Source of the DNA: Bugula neritina
Lineage: Eukaryota > Bryozoa > Gymnolaemata > Cheilostomatida > Bugulidae
Direction of reading: 5' to 3'
Assembly (NCBI GenBank): GCA_964035545.1
Contig: OZ037768.1
Location: forward strand, 4,641,241-4,705,240
DNA: 64,000 bases
Position 1 is the first letter of the stretch. Every line of letters starts with the position of its first letter. Under the pieces are notes generated by a model. The model was not told where the DNA came from. It ran no database searches and worked only from the letters and a program-made list of their open reading frames with translations. The position numbers and the translations under genes are program-made. Below are positions 47,901-58,408 of the stretch, piece by piece.

Positions 47901-50139
47901 AGTGCGTCAGCTTCAAGCTCCACCCCTCTGTCGGTGGTACCGGCCCCTAAACGTAGAAGGCGTAAGACCATCAGTGTGTGTGAGTCTTGAGTGTGATTCT
48001 TTCATATTGCATTATCACGATTCATAATTAGAACATGGGTCAGAAATTGGCACAATAGAAGTTTGTTTGTCTGAATTTTCATCGGTTTATACAAACCGAG
48101 TGGGTTACTCTTTAGGCTCCAGCGGTTCTGAAAGTGTAAACACTGCACCGTCCACACCATTAGCCAGTCCTACGCCCTCAAAAGAAGCAAGCGGCTCAAA
48201 GAAACATTCAGCAAAAAGTCATTCTAAAGGTTTATCAATCTATATTTTTAATTAGTGTATTTTGTTGTACTAGAGCTTAATTGTCAAAACTATAGTTTCT
48301 TGTCTGATATATCTCTAAAGTATGCGATATATTAAATAGCATCTATACACCCTGCGGGTACAGACACTGTAGACATCAAGTTGGAGTATGAGACAGATAC
48401 AGACGAGGAATCCATCACGGATCCCTCCTATCAGACGGAAATAGTCAACTGTAAATGTGGTTTCAATGAAGAAGATGATCTTATGATTCAGGTTTGTCAC
48501 TGCAAGTATCTAGTATGTAATTTAGAGTGTTGAGGTTGTAAAGTTAGTCTATGAGTATAAGAGTTTGAATCTGTAAAATGGTTTAGCTGAATGAGACTTA
48601 AATTTGCACAAATAATTTACTTGAAAGAATGGGTAGCCTAATAATTATGAAAATAAAGTACAACCTGTTTATTTCAAAATTGCGACAAATTTTTCCTATA
48701 ATTTTTTTTAAACTCACTCTTCCGGTATATACTTTTCAGCATTCATTGTTCAAATCTTATAATTTCCTGCTGCATGATTGTAGTGTGAGTTTTGCTGCTG
48801 CTGGCAACATGCCGAATGCTTCAACATCGCTCCGGACGAGCTGCCCGACAACTACGTGTGTTTTGTCTGCTTGAAAACACCAGGAGTTCGCGACTCTTGT
48901 AAATACATGTACGACCAAAAATGGCTGCGAGACGGTATGTGTTCTGGGAATCTTCAGATTTTTAGTCTTCTATTCTAGTCGTTAAAAACTTTTCAGGCAG
49001 TCACTTGGCACCGCAGCCACATTTCATCAACATAACATAGAGTGTTAAAAATAATGATAGTGTGACAGCAGTAGGAGTAACATTGTTCCTTCAACAGTGG
49101 AGTAGTGATTGTTGAGAGCTTGCCAAGTAATGCTTTTCAATTGTTCCAATTTAATTATATTTAGTTTTTCTATTTGTTGAAATGTAGTGACCTATGTAAG
49201 TTACTTTCTGTTCAAAGTAATTGCATGTTGCAAAAAAATTTATTCACAAGCTTTAATTTTCCAGGTACTCTACCCAAACTCACTACTAATGCAACAAATG
49301 GGAACGCAGTAACTAGCAATATAGAAAAAATTATGTGTAAAAGTAATAAGCAACTAAAAAAGGCCCAGTATCAATTGAGTTCCCTCAGGTCTATCGACAG
49401 GTTGCTGGACTCCTCATCTAAGGGGTGAGACAACTTCTAAAACTAGTAATGCATGGTTTGCTTTTTGGAGTTGTTTTCTCGTCACACATTTGGATTTTAA
49501 ATGTTGTTCATTTAATTTCAGTGATATGTATGAGCTAGCGCTTTGGTCTCAAGATGATAGAAATGTAAGTGCTATTAAAGTTATTCACCTAAGAAGAACT
49601 AGATTTGTTGATATTCTCTCAACACATGTTTTTGCGAAACTTTCATACATCTCAAAGTTTCTCCATTGTAACTCTCTAGCCTGGTTGAGTTTTGTCTGAT
49701 TCTGTTAGGTGTTTTACACTCACATATCGTGGTACTATGCTGTAGGACTGTTCAGTTGGTGCAGCTCAAGACAATGCTGCTCAAGAAAACGTACTGCTTT
49801 ACATTCAAGATGCACAATCAAGGATGATGGCCAACCTCGACAGCATTGAGGCACAAATGTCAGGTTGGTATTTCATAGATCAATGCTAATCTTTACAGAG
49901 CTGATTGCTGAAAGTAGAAATTTTACATATTATATTAGCAATGTTTACATTTTGTTTTAGAATTGGAAGCTAAAGCAAAACTTGATGTTGCCAAGTCAGA
50001 AGAATTAGTGACATGCAAAGATTTAGAAACATTATTAAGTGATTTGAAAAAAGTAGAGAAGTTCAGCCATCTAGCAAGATGCAAGACAGAGGAGATTGAT
50101 GAACCAGAAACTATTGATGTAGACACAACTATGTCATGA
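41985..50139 (+). CDS. PHF20: PHF20/PHF20L1-like Tudor, C2H2 and PHD chromatin reader
   Basis: Eighteen exons: 41985-42239, 42469-42607, 42979-43087, 43494-43668, 44102-44281, 44494-44626, 45085-45464, 45703-45936, 46101-46184, 46348-47175, 47730-47979, 48116-48229, 48340-48491, 48784-48934, 49265-49424, 49522-49564, 49746-49863, 49961-50139; 3684 nt, 1227 residues. Tudor 1 is at about 148-215 ([35 protein letters not shown]) and Tudor 2 at 229-286 ([18 protein letters not shown]). A long Ser/Thr/Lys-rich linker follows. The C2H2 finger has Cys875, Cys878, His891, His896; the PHD finger has Cys998, Cys1000, Cys1012, Cys1015, His1020, Cys1023, Cys1037, Cys1040. The C-terminal region resembles PHF20 (YDQKWLRDG). 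PHF20 and fly MBD-R2 are subunits of the NSL/MOF histone H4K16 acetyltransferase complex. An extra 145-residue N-terminal stretch with PKKKRH precedes Tudor 1. Exon 9 could start 3 nt earlier. Confidence 0.93.
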
Positions 50140-50481
50140 AATTTTAGTACCTGGCTGAAAGCATTTATTATATACAATTTTATATGTTGTTATAGCCACA
50201 AAAATTCTTCAATATATCATTTTCTATATGTAAATATAATATAGTTATATACATAATTTTGTACATTTACAGTTGGTTAGTAAAAACAATAAATACATTT
50301 GTTAAAACTTTTCATCACATTTTCGAAAAATAATACCTCATTCTTGTACATCTCATTTGCACAATAAAATAAACAGGTACTAAGTATACTTTATAAAAAA
50401 ATATTAAAGGAAAGTAAAATGTAAAATTGAATTGCCAATCTAAAAAATAGATATGTGGCATATTAAAATAGATTGAGGTGC
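50140..50481. other. Convergent intergenic gap, PHF20 / MBD gene
   Basis: 341 bp of AT-rich 3' UTR sequence. AATAAA for PHF20 is at 50288-50293. No canonical minus-strand signal is obvious close to the MBD stop. Confidence 0.55.
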
Positions 50482-51853
50482 TTAGTTGGCTTCGCTGTTA
50501 CCATGGAACATTTGCAATTCTTCCATATCCAGGCCATTAGTTAATCGTGTCTCTCCATTTGATAACTCTTCGTGGTATTCAAAGGTATTGTTGACACTAA
50601 GTTCGGATTCTTGTGATGTTTGGGAATCCTGCCGAGATGCTTTGATTTTGGTAAGATTAGTTTTCAGGTTTTGCCTTGGTGTTGGGCGTCGGAAATTAAA
50701 TTTAACTATAAGTTTAGAAGTTGGTGTTTGAGATTGTGGACTGGATAAATTGTTGGTCTGGTTTCGAATACGCTTTGCTACTTTGGGTTTTTTAGCTTTA
50801 GTACTTTTTACTTTTGGAATAACAATTTTAGGTGGTTTTGGTTTAGAACAATCTTTAGATTTTTGGCCAGTTTTCTTTGCTGGAGTGTTTCTACGGCCTC
50901 GAACTGTGAAATCAAAGTCTTCAATATTTAAATCCAAATCGCCCTTTCTAATGTGGAGTAAGAGATCTGTTTTAGACCGAAACTTTTTTCCATCAGGGCT
51001 GCAAAAGTAATGCATGATCATGTTGCAAAATGACATGTAAGCGACTTTCACCAAAAACTTACTGCATGCAGTAAATAGTATAGACTTCTACTGAACACAC
51101 CTGTAAATGTAAACATCATATTTGCCGGCTGATGCACCCATCGTTCTTTGAGTAACCTTTCTCGTCCACCCGGAGGGCAGCGTAGGATCTGTCATCATTG
51201 GAGTGATAATTTCCTCACTAGTAATCAGCAAACATGTTGATATGCAAATTGGTATTATAATACCATGTCTTACAGTTGAAATTAGAACAAAACTACTGTT
51301 TTTGCTACACAAGTATATGGAAATTTCTCAACATGCATGGGTATTGTGAATAAGCATAGAAATACTGACGGGGAATCATCGGTTGAGTGGAAAAATGGAT
51401 GGTAAATAAATGTGATCTATTGCTGAATTAGATTTACAGTTTTAGCATTCAAAAACTAGTTTTAGCTTTAGAATATAAGACCAAACTCTCAATTAAACTA
51501 TCTTGGCAGCAATTTTACTCATCAGGGAACATTTTTTTTTAAAAATTTGTGATAGCAAACGACTTACTGACAAATAACTGACTCAGTAACTGATTAGATC
51601 TCATTAAACACGATATAATTTAAAGTTTATTATGAAGTTAGAATATAACATACTTGATCAGGGAGCTTGTAGGCATCACTAATGGATTTGGCAGGGTTTC
51701 AACATCTATCACTTCTGTGGACGAGGTGTTGCAAGTAGATTCATTGCTTTCTGTTTTCAAAATATTACAAACTTTATGATGCTGAGCATCACCATTGAAA
51801 TTTTGGTTTTCTAACTCATTTTCTATTAGTGTCAGCGATGCAGAGTTATCCAT
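50482..51853 (-). CDS. Methyl-CpG-binding-domain protein (MeCP2/MBD4-like MBD)
   Basis: Three coding exons, 5' to 3': 51654-51853, 51101-51217, 50482-50998; 834 nt, 277 residues. The MBD at about residues 78-140 reads [40 protein letters not shown], then [14 protein letters not shown]. The key DNA-contact residues of MeCP2 are kept: the Arg of GWTRK (86), Tyr100-Asp101 and the Arg of FRSK (113). Outside the MBD there is an acidic, unstructured N-terminus and a Lys/Pro-rich basic C-terminus ([20 protein letters not shown]). No glycosylase domain follows, so it is not a full MBD4. The layout is more like MeCP2, but the gene could be a lineage-specific MBD protein. The frame is open upstream of the ATG to a probable 3' splice site at 51882-51883, so a 5' exon, non-coding or coding, may be missing. 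Confidence 0.85.
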
Positions 51854-52589
51854 CTTTAAAGGGCATTCCTTAGATATTGATCTAAACATAGAAGAGGCAA
51901 TAAAATTAATCACAGGACCAGAAAATTTTTTTATGGGACATTGTCTTATGCAATGCTTTTTATACTTTCTAAACTGTCAAAAACAAAAATTGTTGAAAGT
52001 ATTATCCATGTAAAACAGGGTTGGGGTAATTGTGACAATGAGTTACATTTTTTTTTTCAAAAAATTGAAAGTAATTTGTAATTGATCTATAAAATGGTAA
52101 TTGTAATTAATTTTACATCTACCTAATGCAATTGATTTTTACAATTACTTTAAAATTACACATCAACTACTTCAAACTTTTAAATCTTAAAAATTTCATA
52201 CTTTTCCTACCATGCCTACTGTTTAACAAAAATTTCAGATTAAGTCAATGTAGTATTGTATCACCCTATTAATTACTGTTGAGAACAAAGGAGGTTCTCC
52301 ACTGTCAAAATTTCCCCAGGTAGTTAGATCCCGAAGTGAGATTGACTAACTTTTATTTATATAAAAAGTAACTGTAATTGCAATTAATTAATTGTAATTG
52401 TAATTAACTTCATTAATTTTCAATTGTAATTATAAATGACAATTTTTCCATTTAATTGTAGGCTTACGTAATTGCCCCCAACCCTGATGTAAAGTTGTAT
52501 GACTGAAATTATCGCATCAGATGAAAGTTTCTGAAAATGCTAATAAGTAATAATATAGTCATAATGATAATCAATTTCAATTTTAATTT

Positions 52590-53040
52590 ATAATTACTTT
52601 TTAAGTCCAACTATAAGTCTAAGAGTAGGTGGTAATAATTAGGTACTAGTTATTGTTAATGTTATGCTTATTACTCATTTACTTTGTCTTTAGCATGATA
52701 TTAACTATATACTTAAAACTTAAGTCAAAGTAAAACTTAAACTAAAACTAATAGTACAAAAATAACTTATAGTTATACTTAGTATTACTATTAGTATAAG
52801 TATTAGTATTACTATAAGTATAACTATAACTATAAGTATAAGAGTATAAATATTACTAATAGTAATAGTAATACTAATACTAATAGTATTACTATTAGAT
52901 TTAGTATTAGTAAAATAAAATTTGGGCCTAGTAGTAAACTTATATTTAACTATTAAACTTAAACATAATGTTAATGTTACTACTATAGTATAACTATAAG
53001 TATAAGTATTACTCAATTAGTATAACTCAAACTGTAAGTT
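52590..53040. repeat. Drifting 6-bp-periodic tract
   Basis: The clearest example: GTATTA CTATTA GTATAA, then GTATTA GTATTA CTATAA, then GTATAA CTATAA CTATAA and TAGTAA TAGTAA TACTAA. The first base alternates G/C while neighbours drift. Confidence 0.8.
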
Positions 53041-53819
53041 TAAGTTAAACTGCTGGCAGCCACATATCACTAAAATGTTTATACCACTATACCTACACTT
53101 GAAGTTATTGCTACATTCACTTCCATTTACGTTCAACCTTACTCTTATTGATCTACAAATCATAATTTAACAAATCAAAGAATTTTCAGTCAAAAAATAA
53201 ATATTGAACTTGCCCAAGAATAAAATTTAAATTCGATTCGGTCTCAGCCATGATGTTTCCGGCTAAGTAGAACTACTTATAATTATTTCCTTTTCAAGTT
53301 TCAACTCTATAGATTATACACATTATGGTTTACAACTATTGATCTTTTTTATTAGATTTGATTTATAACTTCTTTTTACACCTGTTGATGTGATCTCATT
53401 ATTTTATATTATCTTATTGTAATAAATCTCAACGCTCACAAAATTAAAGGGTCGGGAAACGACTATAGTTTTACGTTTTTATGCCGCACTACACAGGGCA
53501 GCACAATTACTTGGTAAAATTGTATGGTGGATTTTATTGGACAATTGCTAACTGTTGTCACGTTGTTAGCGCAATTGTTATTGGCTATATCCAGACCTTG
53601 TGATCGAAATTTGAATTCAACTCAGTCCCAAGTTAGCTTGGGTTTGTACCTTGTTGCTAAGTTAACTCGGCAGTTCAAAGTCACAGAAGTCTATTGATCA
53701 AGTCCCATTTTATGAAGCTCTGTGAGTATAATCATTCTAGTTAGTTTAGTATTTATTCCTAACGGTAAATTAGTAGCCAAGTATTCACTCATTAGTCGAT
53801 TAGATTTGAAAGCTCTAAA

Positions 53820-53925
53820 TGCTAGTAATGACTATGAGTTTTATACTTATACTTATACTTATACTCACTTATAGCTATACTATCACAGTCACACTCACTA
53901 CCACTATGACTATGAGTATGGGGTT
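53820..53925. repeat. Short 6-bp-periodic tract upstream of TBC1D31
   Basis: TTATAC TTATAC TTATAC TTATAC followed by drifting TCACAG TCACAC TCACTA and GACTAT GAGTAT words, ending about 160 bp before the TBC1D31 start codon. Confidence 0.75.
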
Positions 53926-54081
53926 TTCCCTGCTTTAAGTTGGCAGATGCTCATTATACAAAGCCTAAAAAATCAAACATTTGATACCGTTGCTGTGTAA
54001 TCCAAAGCTTCAAAATGATATTTGAATTGTTTTGGTTTTAGAGAACATTTGCTATGATGTAACAACTGACAACTTGCAAAC

Positions 54082-57000
54082 ATGCAAGTGTTTTTACGGA
54101 AAAAGCGATCAGGAAATATATTTGCGAAAAAGCCAGAAGTCGGACCTGATGGATTATTGGTTGAAATAATAAATAGTCTAAGATGCCCACCCACATATGC
54201 TGGAGGCTGTCTTCAGAGCTCAGAAGTCATATTTATCCAGGTTGCTGTTAGTGCAGATGGGGATTCTATAGCTGCAGGCGATGTCCATGGCAATCTGTTT
54301 TATGTCAATCTTGTTAAAAACAGGTTTCACCTGGTAAAGCATCTTAGTATGCCATGCAGCCGAATTTCTATTTCCTTGAAGAGAAAAACGGATATGCTGG
54401 TGTCCCTGAGTGATTATTCAGTTCGCTGTTTCAATACCGAAACTCAAGAGCAACTGGCTTGTTTAAGGGGCCATCAAACTTCAGTTGTAAATATTTCCGT
54501 ACACTCATCAAAGCGATATGCTCTCATCACATCTAGTGAAACTGCATCTCTCTGGAACTTGGACACCCTAGAAAGGAAACGCAAGCTCAGTATTGCTCAG
54601 AATGTCGATCTGTTAGCTGCATTGTTCATTCCTAACAGTAACTCCATGCTGACATGCTTTAAGGACAACTCGATGTTGGTGTGGGATGCTGAGTCTATGG
54701 ACTTGAAGTATGAGTTGCGTAGCTCCCAGTCATTGGATGTGACTTATAGAGTTTTCACATGCAACTCTGATGGCAGTTCTGTGGCTTGTGCTGGTAAATC
54801 CAATCTTATACACATTTGGGATATTCCATCTCAGAAAATTCATAGAGTTTTACAGCTAGCTCCAGAAACTAAGCAAGTTAAGCAGTTGGAGTATCTGCCT
54901 AAGCACCTTTACCCTGAAGAGGTGCTCTTAGGTAAGAAATTTTTTTTCAAATAATTTGCTACCAACTTGTTTATGTATTTTTACTTTTTGGCCTAGTGAG
55001 TTTTACCTAACCTTGATTCATTTGCTTAAAACATTCATGCTGCATATACATACATGCACAATCTTGCTCTCTATTTCATACTTTATCCAACTAGTCTGCC
55101 CATTACCTTATTGGTATTTTCTAATTTATTGCAATGCAGCAATTATTTAGTTATATGCTTTACATGGACATATTTTTTACAAGTTTATGCATGGGTGTTT
55201 TTTATTTTAGCTGTTTGTTCAAATGGAGTTTTGAGGTTGATTGACATTAAGGAAAGTGCAGAAATTTGGACTATTGGGACCTACGAACACAAAGTAGTGC
55301 AGGTAAATATAGTGAGTTGTCTAATATGTCAACATTTCGCAATGCAATGCAAATTATCAAAAATAAATGTTTCAGTAAGTTAGTTAAAAGTATGTAAAAG
55401 TATCAAATTTTTGCTATATTTGTGCAGCACTTGTTATGGTCTTGGCTCATGATTAGTGTTATGTCTTGGCCCATTAATTTTTCATAGCTGATATAAAAGA
55501 GTTAGAAAATAAAAGATCATACTGCTATCTAACTAGAGATGTAACATATCTATATCAGCCATTATATTATATATAAGTTGTGTATCAACATATTATTACA
55601 ATCAAATTTATCGGAGTTGTCCTCTCTAATACATGTTCATGCATTCTATTTACAGATCAGTTGCGCAGAAGCAGGCTCTATATTGGCATGTATCATGGAC
55701 AGTGGAAATATTAATGTTTATGAAATGGATGTAATATTTAAGCAGATTCAAGCTAGCAAACTATTGGAGAAGAAAAAGATGCATGAGATAGATCAACAGC
55801 CTCGAACGAGGGTTAGTATCAAGCTTAGTGCACACTGTAAACATTGCAAATTTTACCTGGGTGTTAATATGGTTCTATAGATGGCACAACTTATTGTTCT
55901 ATTTAACGAAGCCAGCCTGTCCCATCATTGCATTCTGTAAACTTTTCATCTCGATGTATTTTGCAACAGGTTACTAAGGTGCAGAGAAAAGCCACCAAAA
56001 TTAAAGATATGATAACTGAAAGAGTAGAAAATTCCAAAACTCTAAGCCATGTCAGGTTGAGAGAAATACTGAAGGAATATGGGGAGTTTCCAGAGAAATA
56101 TCGCACGTTTATTTGGAAGACTATCCTAAGGCTACCAGAGAACTATGATTCCTACTCGGCTCTTCTAAATAAAGGAATACATCCTGCTTTTGCTGAGATT
56201 CATAAAGTCTATCCTATCAGGTTAAGTATGCAATTTAAAATCTGCTTTTTATCAAGTTTGTTCAGTTGTCTTCTCGTGAACTTGTGCAACTTTCATATCT
56301 ATATTTCTCAGCTGTAATCGCTGTACTCCAGGAAGCAATTAGCAGGTTGAATCCTGTCCGAAAAGTCACTTTTTAGCCCGTATGCCATATTTCTAGTATA
56401 GCAGAGGAGCGAGTGTGGGAGGCATTGCCCACAGTTCACCAAAAGACTTTTGCTATCAGGGTTCTCCCAATAATTTAGCTCTAAACCAATATCAGTAGCT
56501 ATTGTAACTTTCCATTGCAGATGGGCTAATTATCTCTCATAAATCAGAGTGTAGCTAAATGCACAATATATTCAATATTTGTTGTATTATTTAAGATTGT
56601 AAAATGCATTATTATTCTTAAACAACTATAGTGTGTAGGCCTACATATTTTATTGAAATCATTACAGATGTTGGTTTTAAAATTTTCACCAAAAAACCCA
56701 CATCTAATATGTAAATACACTAACAGGAAATCAGTGCCAATACCAGAAACTGCTTGATCGATGTATTTTTTCTAGTATTTAGATTTAACTTTATTTCATA
56801 CTTTGCTTGCAAATTGAGGTGAAAAATTGTGAAATCTGAGTGCACTTTTTCTTTTATGCCATTATGTGTATAATGTGGACAGGTTTAATATCACTATGGC
56901 AGCAAAGGCACAATAATAATATTACTATTTTACAGAAGCCTCAAACTTCTGAGAGTTTTCCAGAGACTGCTTTCAGCTGTTGCTTACTGGGCACCAGTAG

Positions 57001-58295
57001 TAACAGAAAGCACCTTCTTGCCAACTTTAGCCTTTCCCTTTGCCAAGCTCCTTCAGAACAATCAGCTTATAGCTTTTGAGGTGGTGGCCACCATTCTTGT
57101 AAATTGGACACAAAAATGGTTTGACTTTATTCCTAATCCACCCCTCAACATCCTCTCGTTGATAGAGAATGTCTTCTCCTATCATGACAAGGAGCTGTTT
57201 CAGGTAACACAAGGTTTATTAACCAAAAACTTAGGCTGCCCAAATGCTATTTAGTCAAAATTTCAATATTATTCACCAAGTTTGTTATTTTTTTCGAGTG
57301 ATTTAATTTTGTTATGTTTTATGTAGCATTTTGTGAGGTACCGAGTCACCACTCAAACCTATGCATGGTCACTGCTGCAAACTGGATTTTCTGAGGTGTT
57401 TTCAAGAGATGAGTGGATGAAACTATGGGATCATATTCTGATCAACGAGCCAAGCTGGATGTTGATGGCTGTGGTAGCTTATACTCTTGTCAATAGAGGC
57501 CCATTACTCGAATGTTATGAGGTTGAAGAATTCAAACAGTTTTATAGGTAGGCTACACAGCATTTTTATTAGTTTTTTGGAAATTATGCGCTTGCATCTA
57601 CAATTTACATTTATATGGATGTATGCTTATTATTTATTTGTTTTATATCTTTGTAAAACATTTTGATGAAAACCGTGTATAATATTTTCAGATACCACAA
57701 TGGTACAGGAGTTGCCCAAGTTATCAAAGAGACTTACAAGGTGATATGCACAACACCATCTGACCTTAACCCTGGCAGCATTTTGCAACAGTTCCATCCA
57801 CTCAACAAGGGCCAATACCAGCTGTTGGCTAAATTTCCTCAGCGTGTCAAGGTTTGAAAAATCTTTATCATAAAATACAATGTGCATGTTTCTTTTGCTT
57901 TAAGAAGTGAACTTTTATGCATATAATGAGATGATTATGGGTACCTTAGGATTTACCCACTGTATTAGAAGTCATAGCATGTTTTGAACAAAAATGACAA
58001 TTGATGTTTGCTTTACATTTGATTAATAATTTTTCTGTAGAACTTTCCCCAAAATGAGATTGATAGAATTAGACAAGAACAGATTGCTCTTCTCAAATCT
58101 GACGATGTTATCTCATGGAGCAAACGGTAACTCTTGTTGTTTGGAGTGTTGTGCTTGTGATGCGAATATTTCTGTTTTACTTTTTTACCTGATCTTCCAT
58201 TTAAAGTGGTTTTTATTTTTATGTCAAGAGTGGAATTTGTAAATGCTATTTGTATTTTAAGTAGGCTGAGACAACAAATATTCGGTTTTCTTTGA
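54082..58295 (+). CDS. TBC1D31: TBC1 domain family member 31 (WD40 + TBC), short form
   Basis: Nine exons: 54082-54931, 55211-55302, 55656-55811, 55970-56220, 56936-57203, 57327-57547, 57692-57851, 58041-58126, and a short last exon ending at 58295, starting at 58265 or 58229 (same frame and stop). With 58265 the protein is 704 residues. Exons 1-3 encode WD40 repeats (VAVSADGDSIAAGDVHGNLF, VVNISVHSSKRYALITSS). Exons 4-7 encode the TBC/Rab-GAP-like domain (YGEFPEKYRTFIWKTILRLP, LAFPFAKLLQNNQLIAFEV, NPPLNILSLIENVFSYHDKE). In vertebrates this centrosomal/ciliary protein (WDR67) is about 1066 residues because a long coiled coil follows the TBC domain. Here only NEIDRIRQEQIALLKSDD of that part is seen before a last exon ending RLRQQIFGFL. 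The following gene begins on the other strand 113 bp later, leaving no room for the coiled coil. The last exon is the least certain part. Confidence 0.88.
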
Positions 58296-58408
58296 TCTCA
58301 CAACAATGTAAATAATATGATATGATCAATGTCTTTGTAATTTTTTATGCTTCCAAATACAATCATTATTACAAAACATATTACTTTATTCACACCAGAA
58401 GCAGCTAT
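58296..58408. other. 113-bp convergent gap, TBC1D31 / GLMN
   Basis: A minus-strand AATAAA at 58385-58390 lies 19 bases past the GLMN stop codon. No clear AATAAA on the plus strand. Opposing transcripts probably overlap or nearly touch. Confidence 0.6.

Larger units (their letters stand above)
51854..54081. promoter_or_regulatory. Divergent intergenic region, MBD gene / TBC1D31
   Basis: A 2.2-kb region holding both promoters by inference. It contains AATTGTAATTGTAATTAA-type words at 52060-52460, a long 6-bp-periodic tract at about 52590-53040, and a shorter one at 53820-53925. No gene or core promoter is identified. Confidence 0.5.

Noticed and set aside
52720..53016. 98-codon minus ORF rich in Ile/Thr/Ser
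   Set aside because: It is the translation of the 6-bp-periodic tract.
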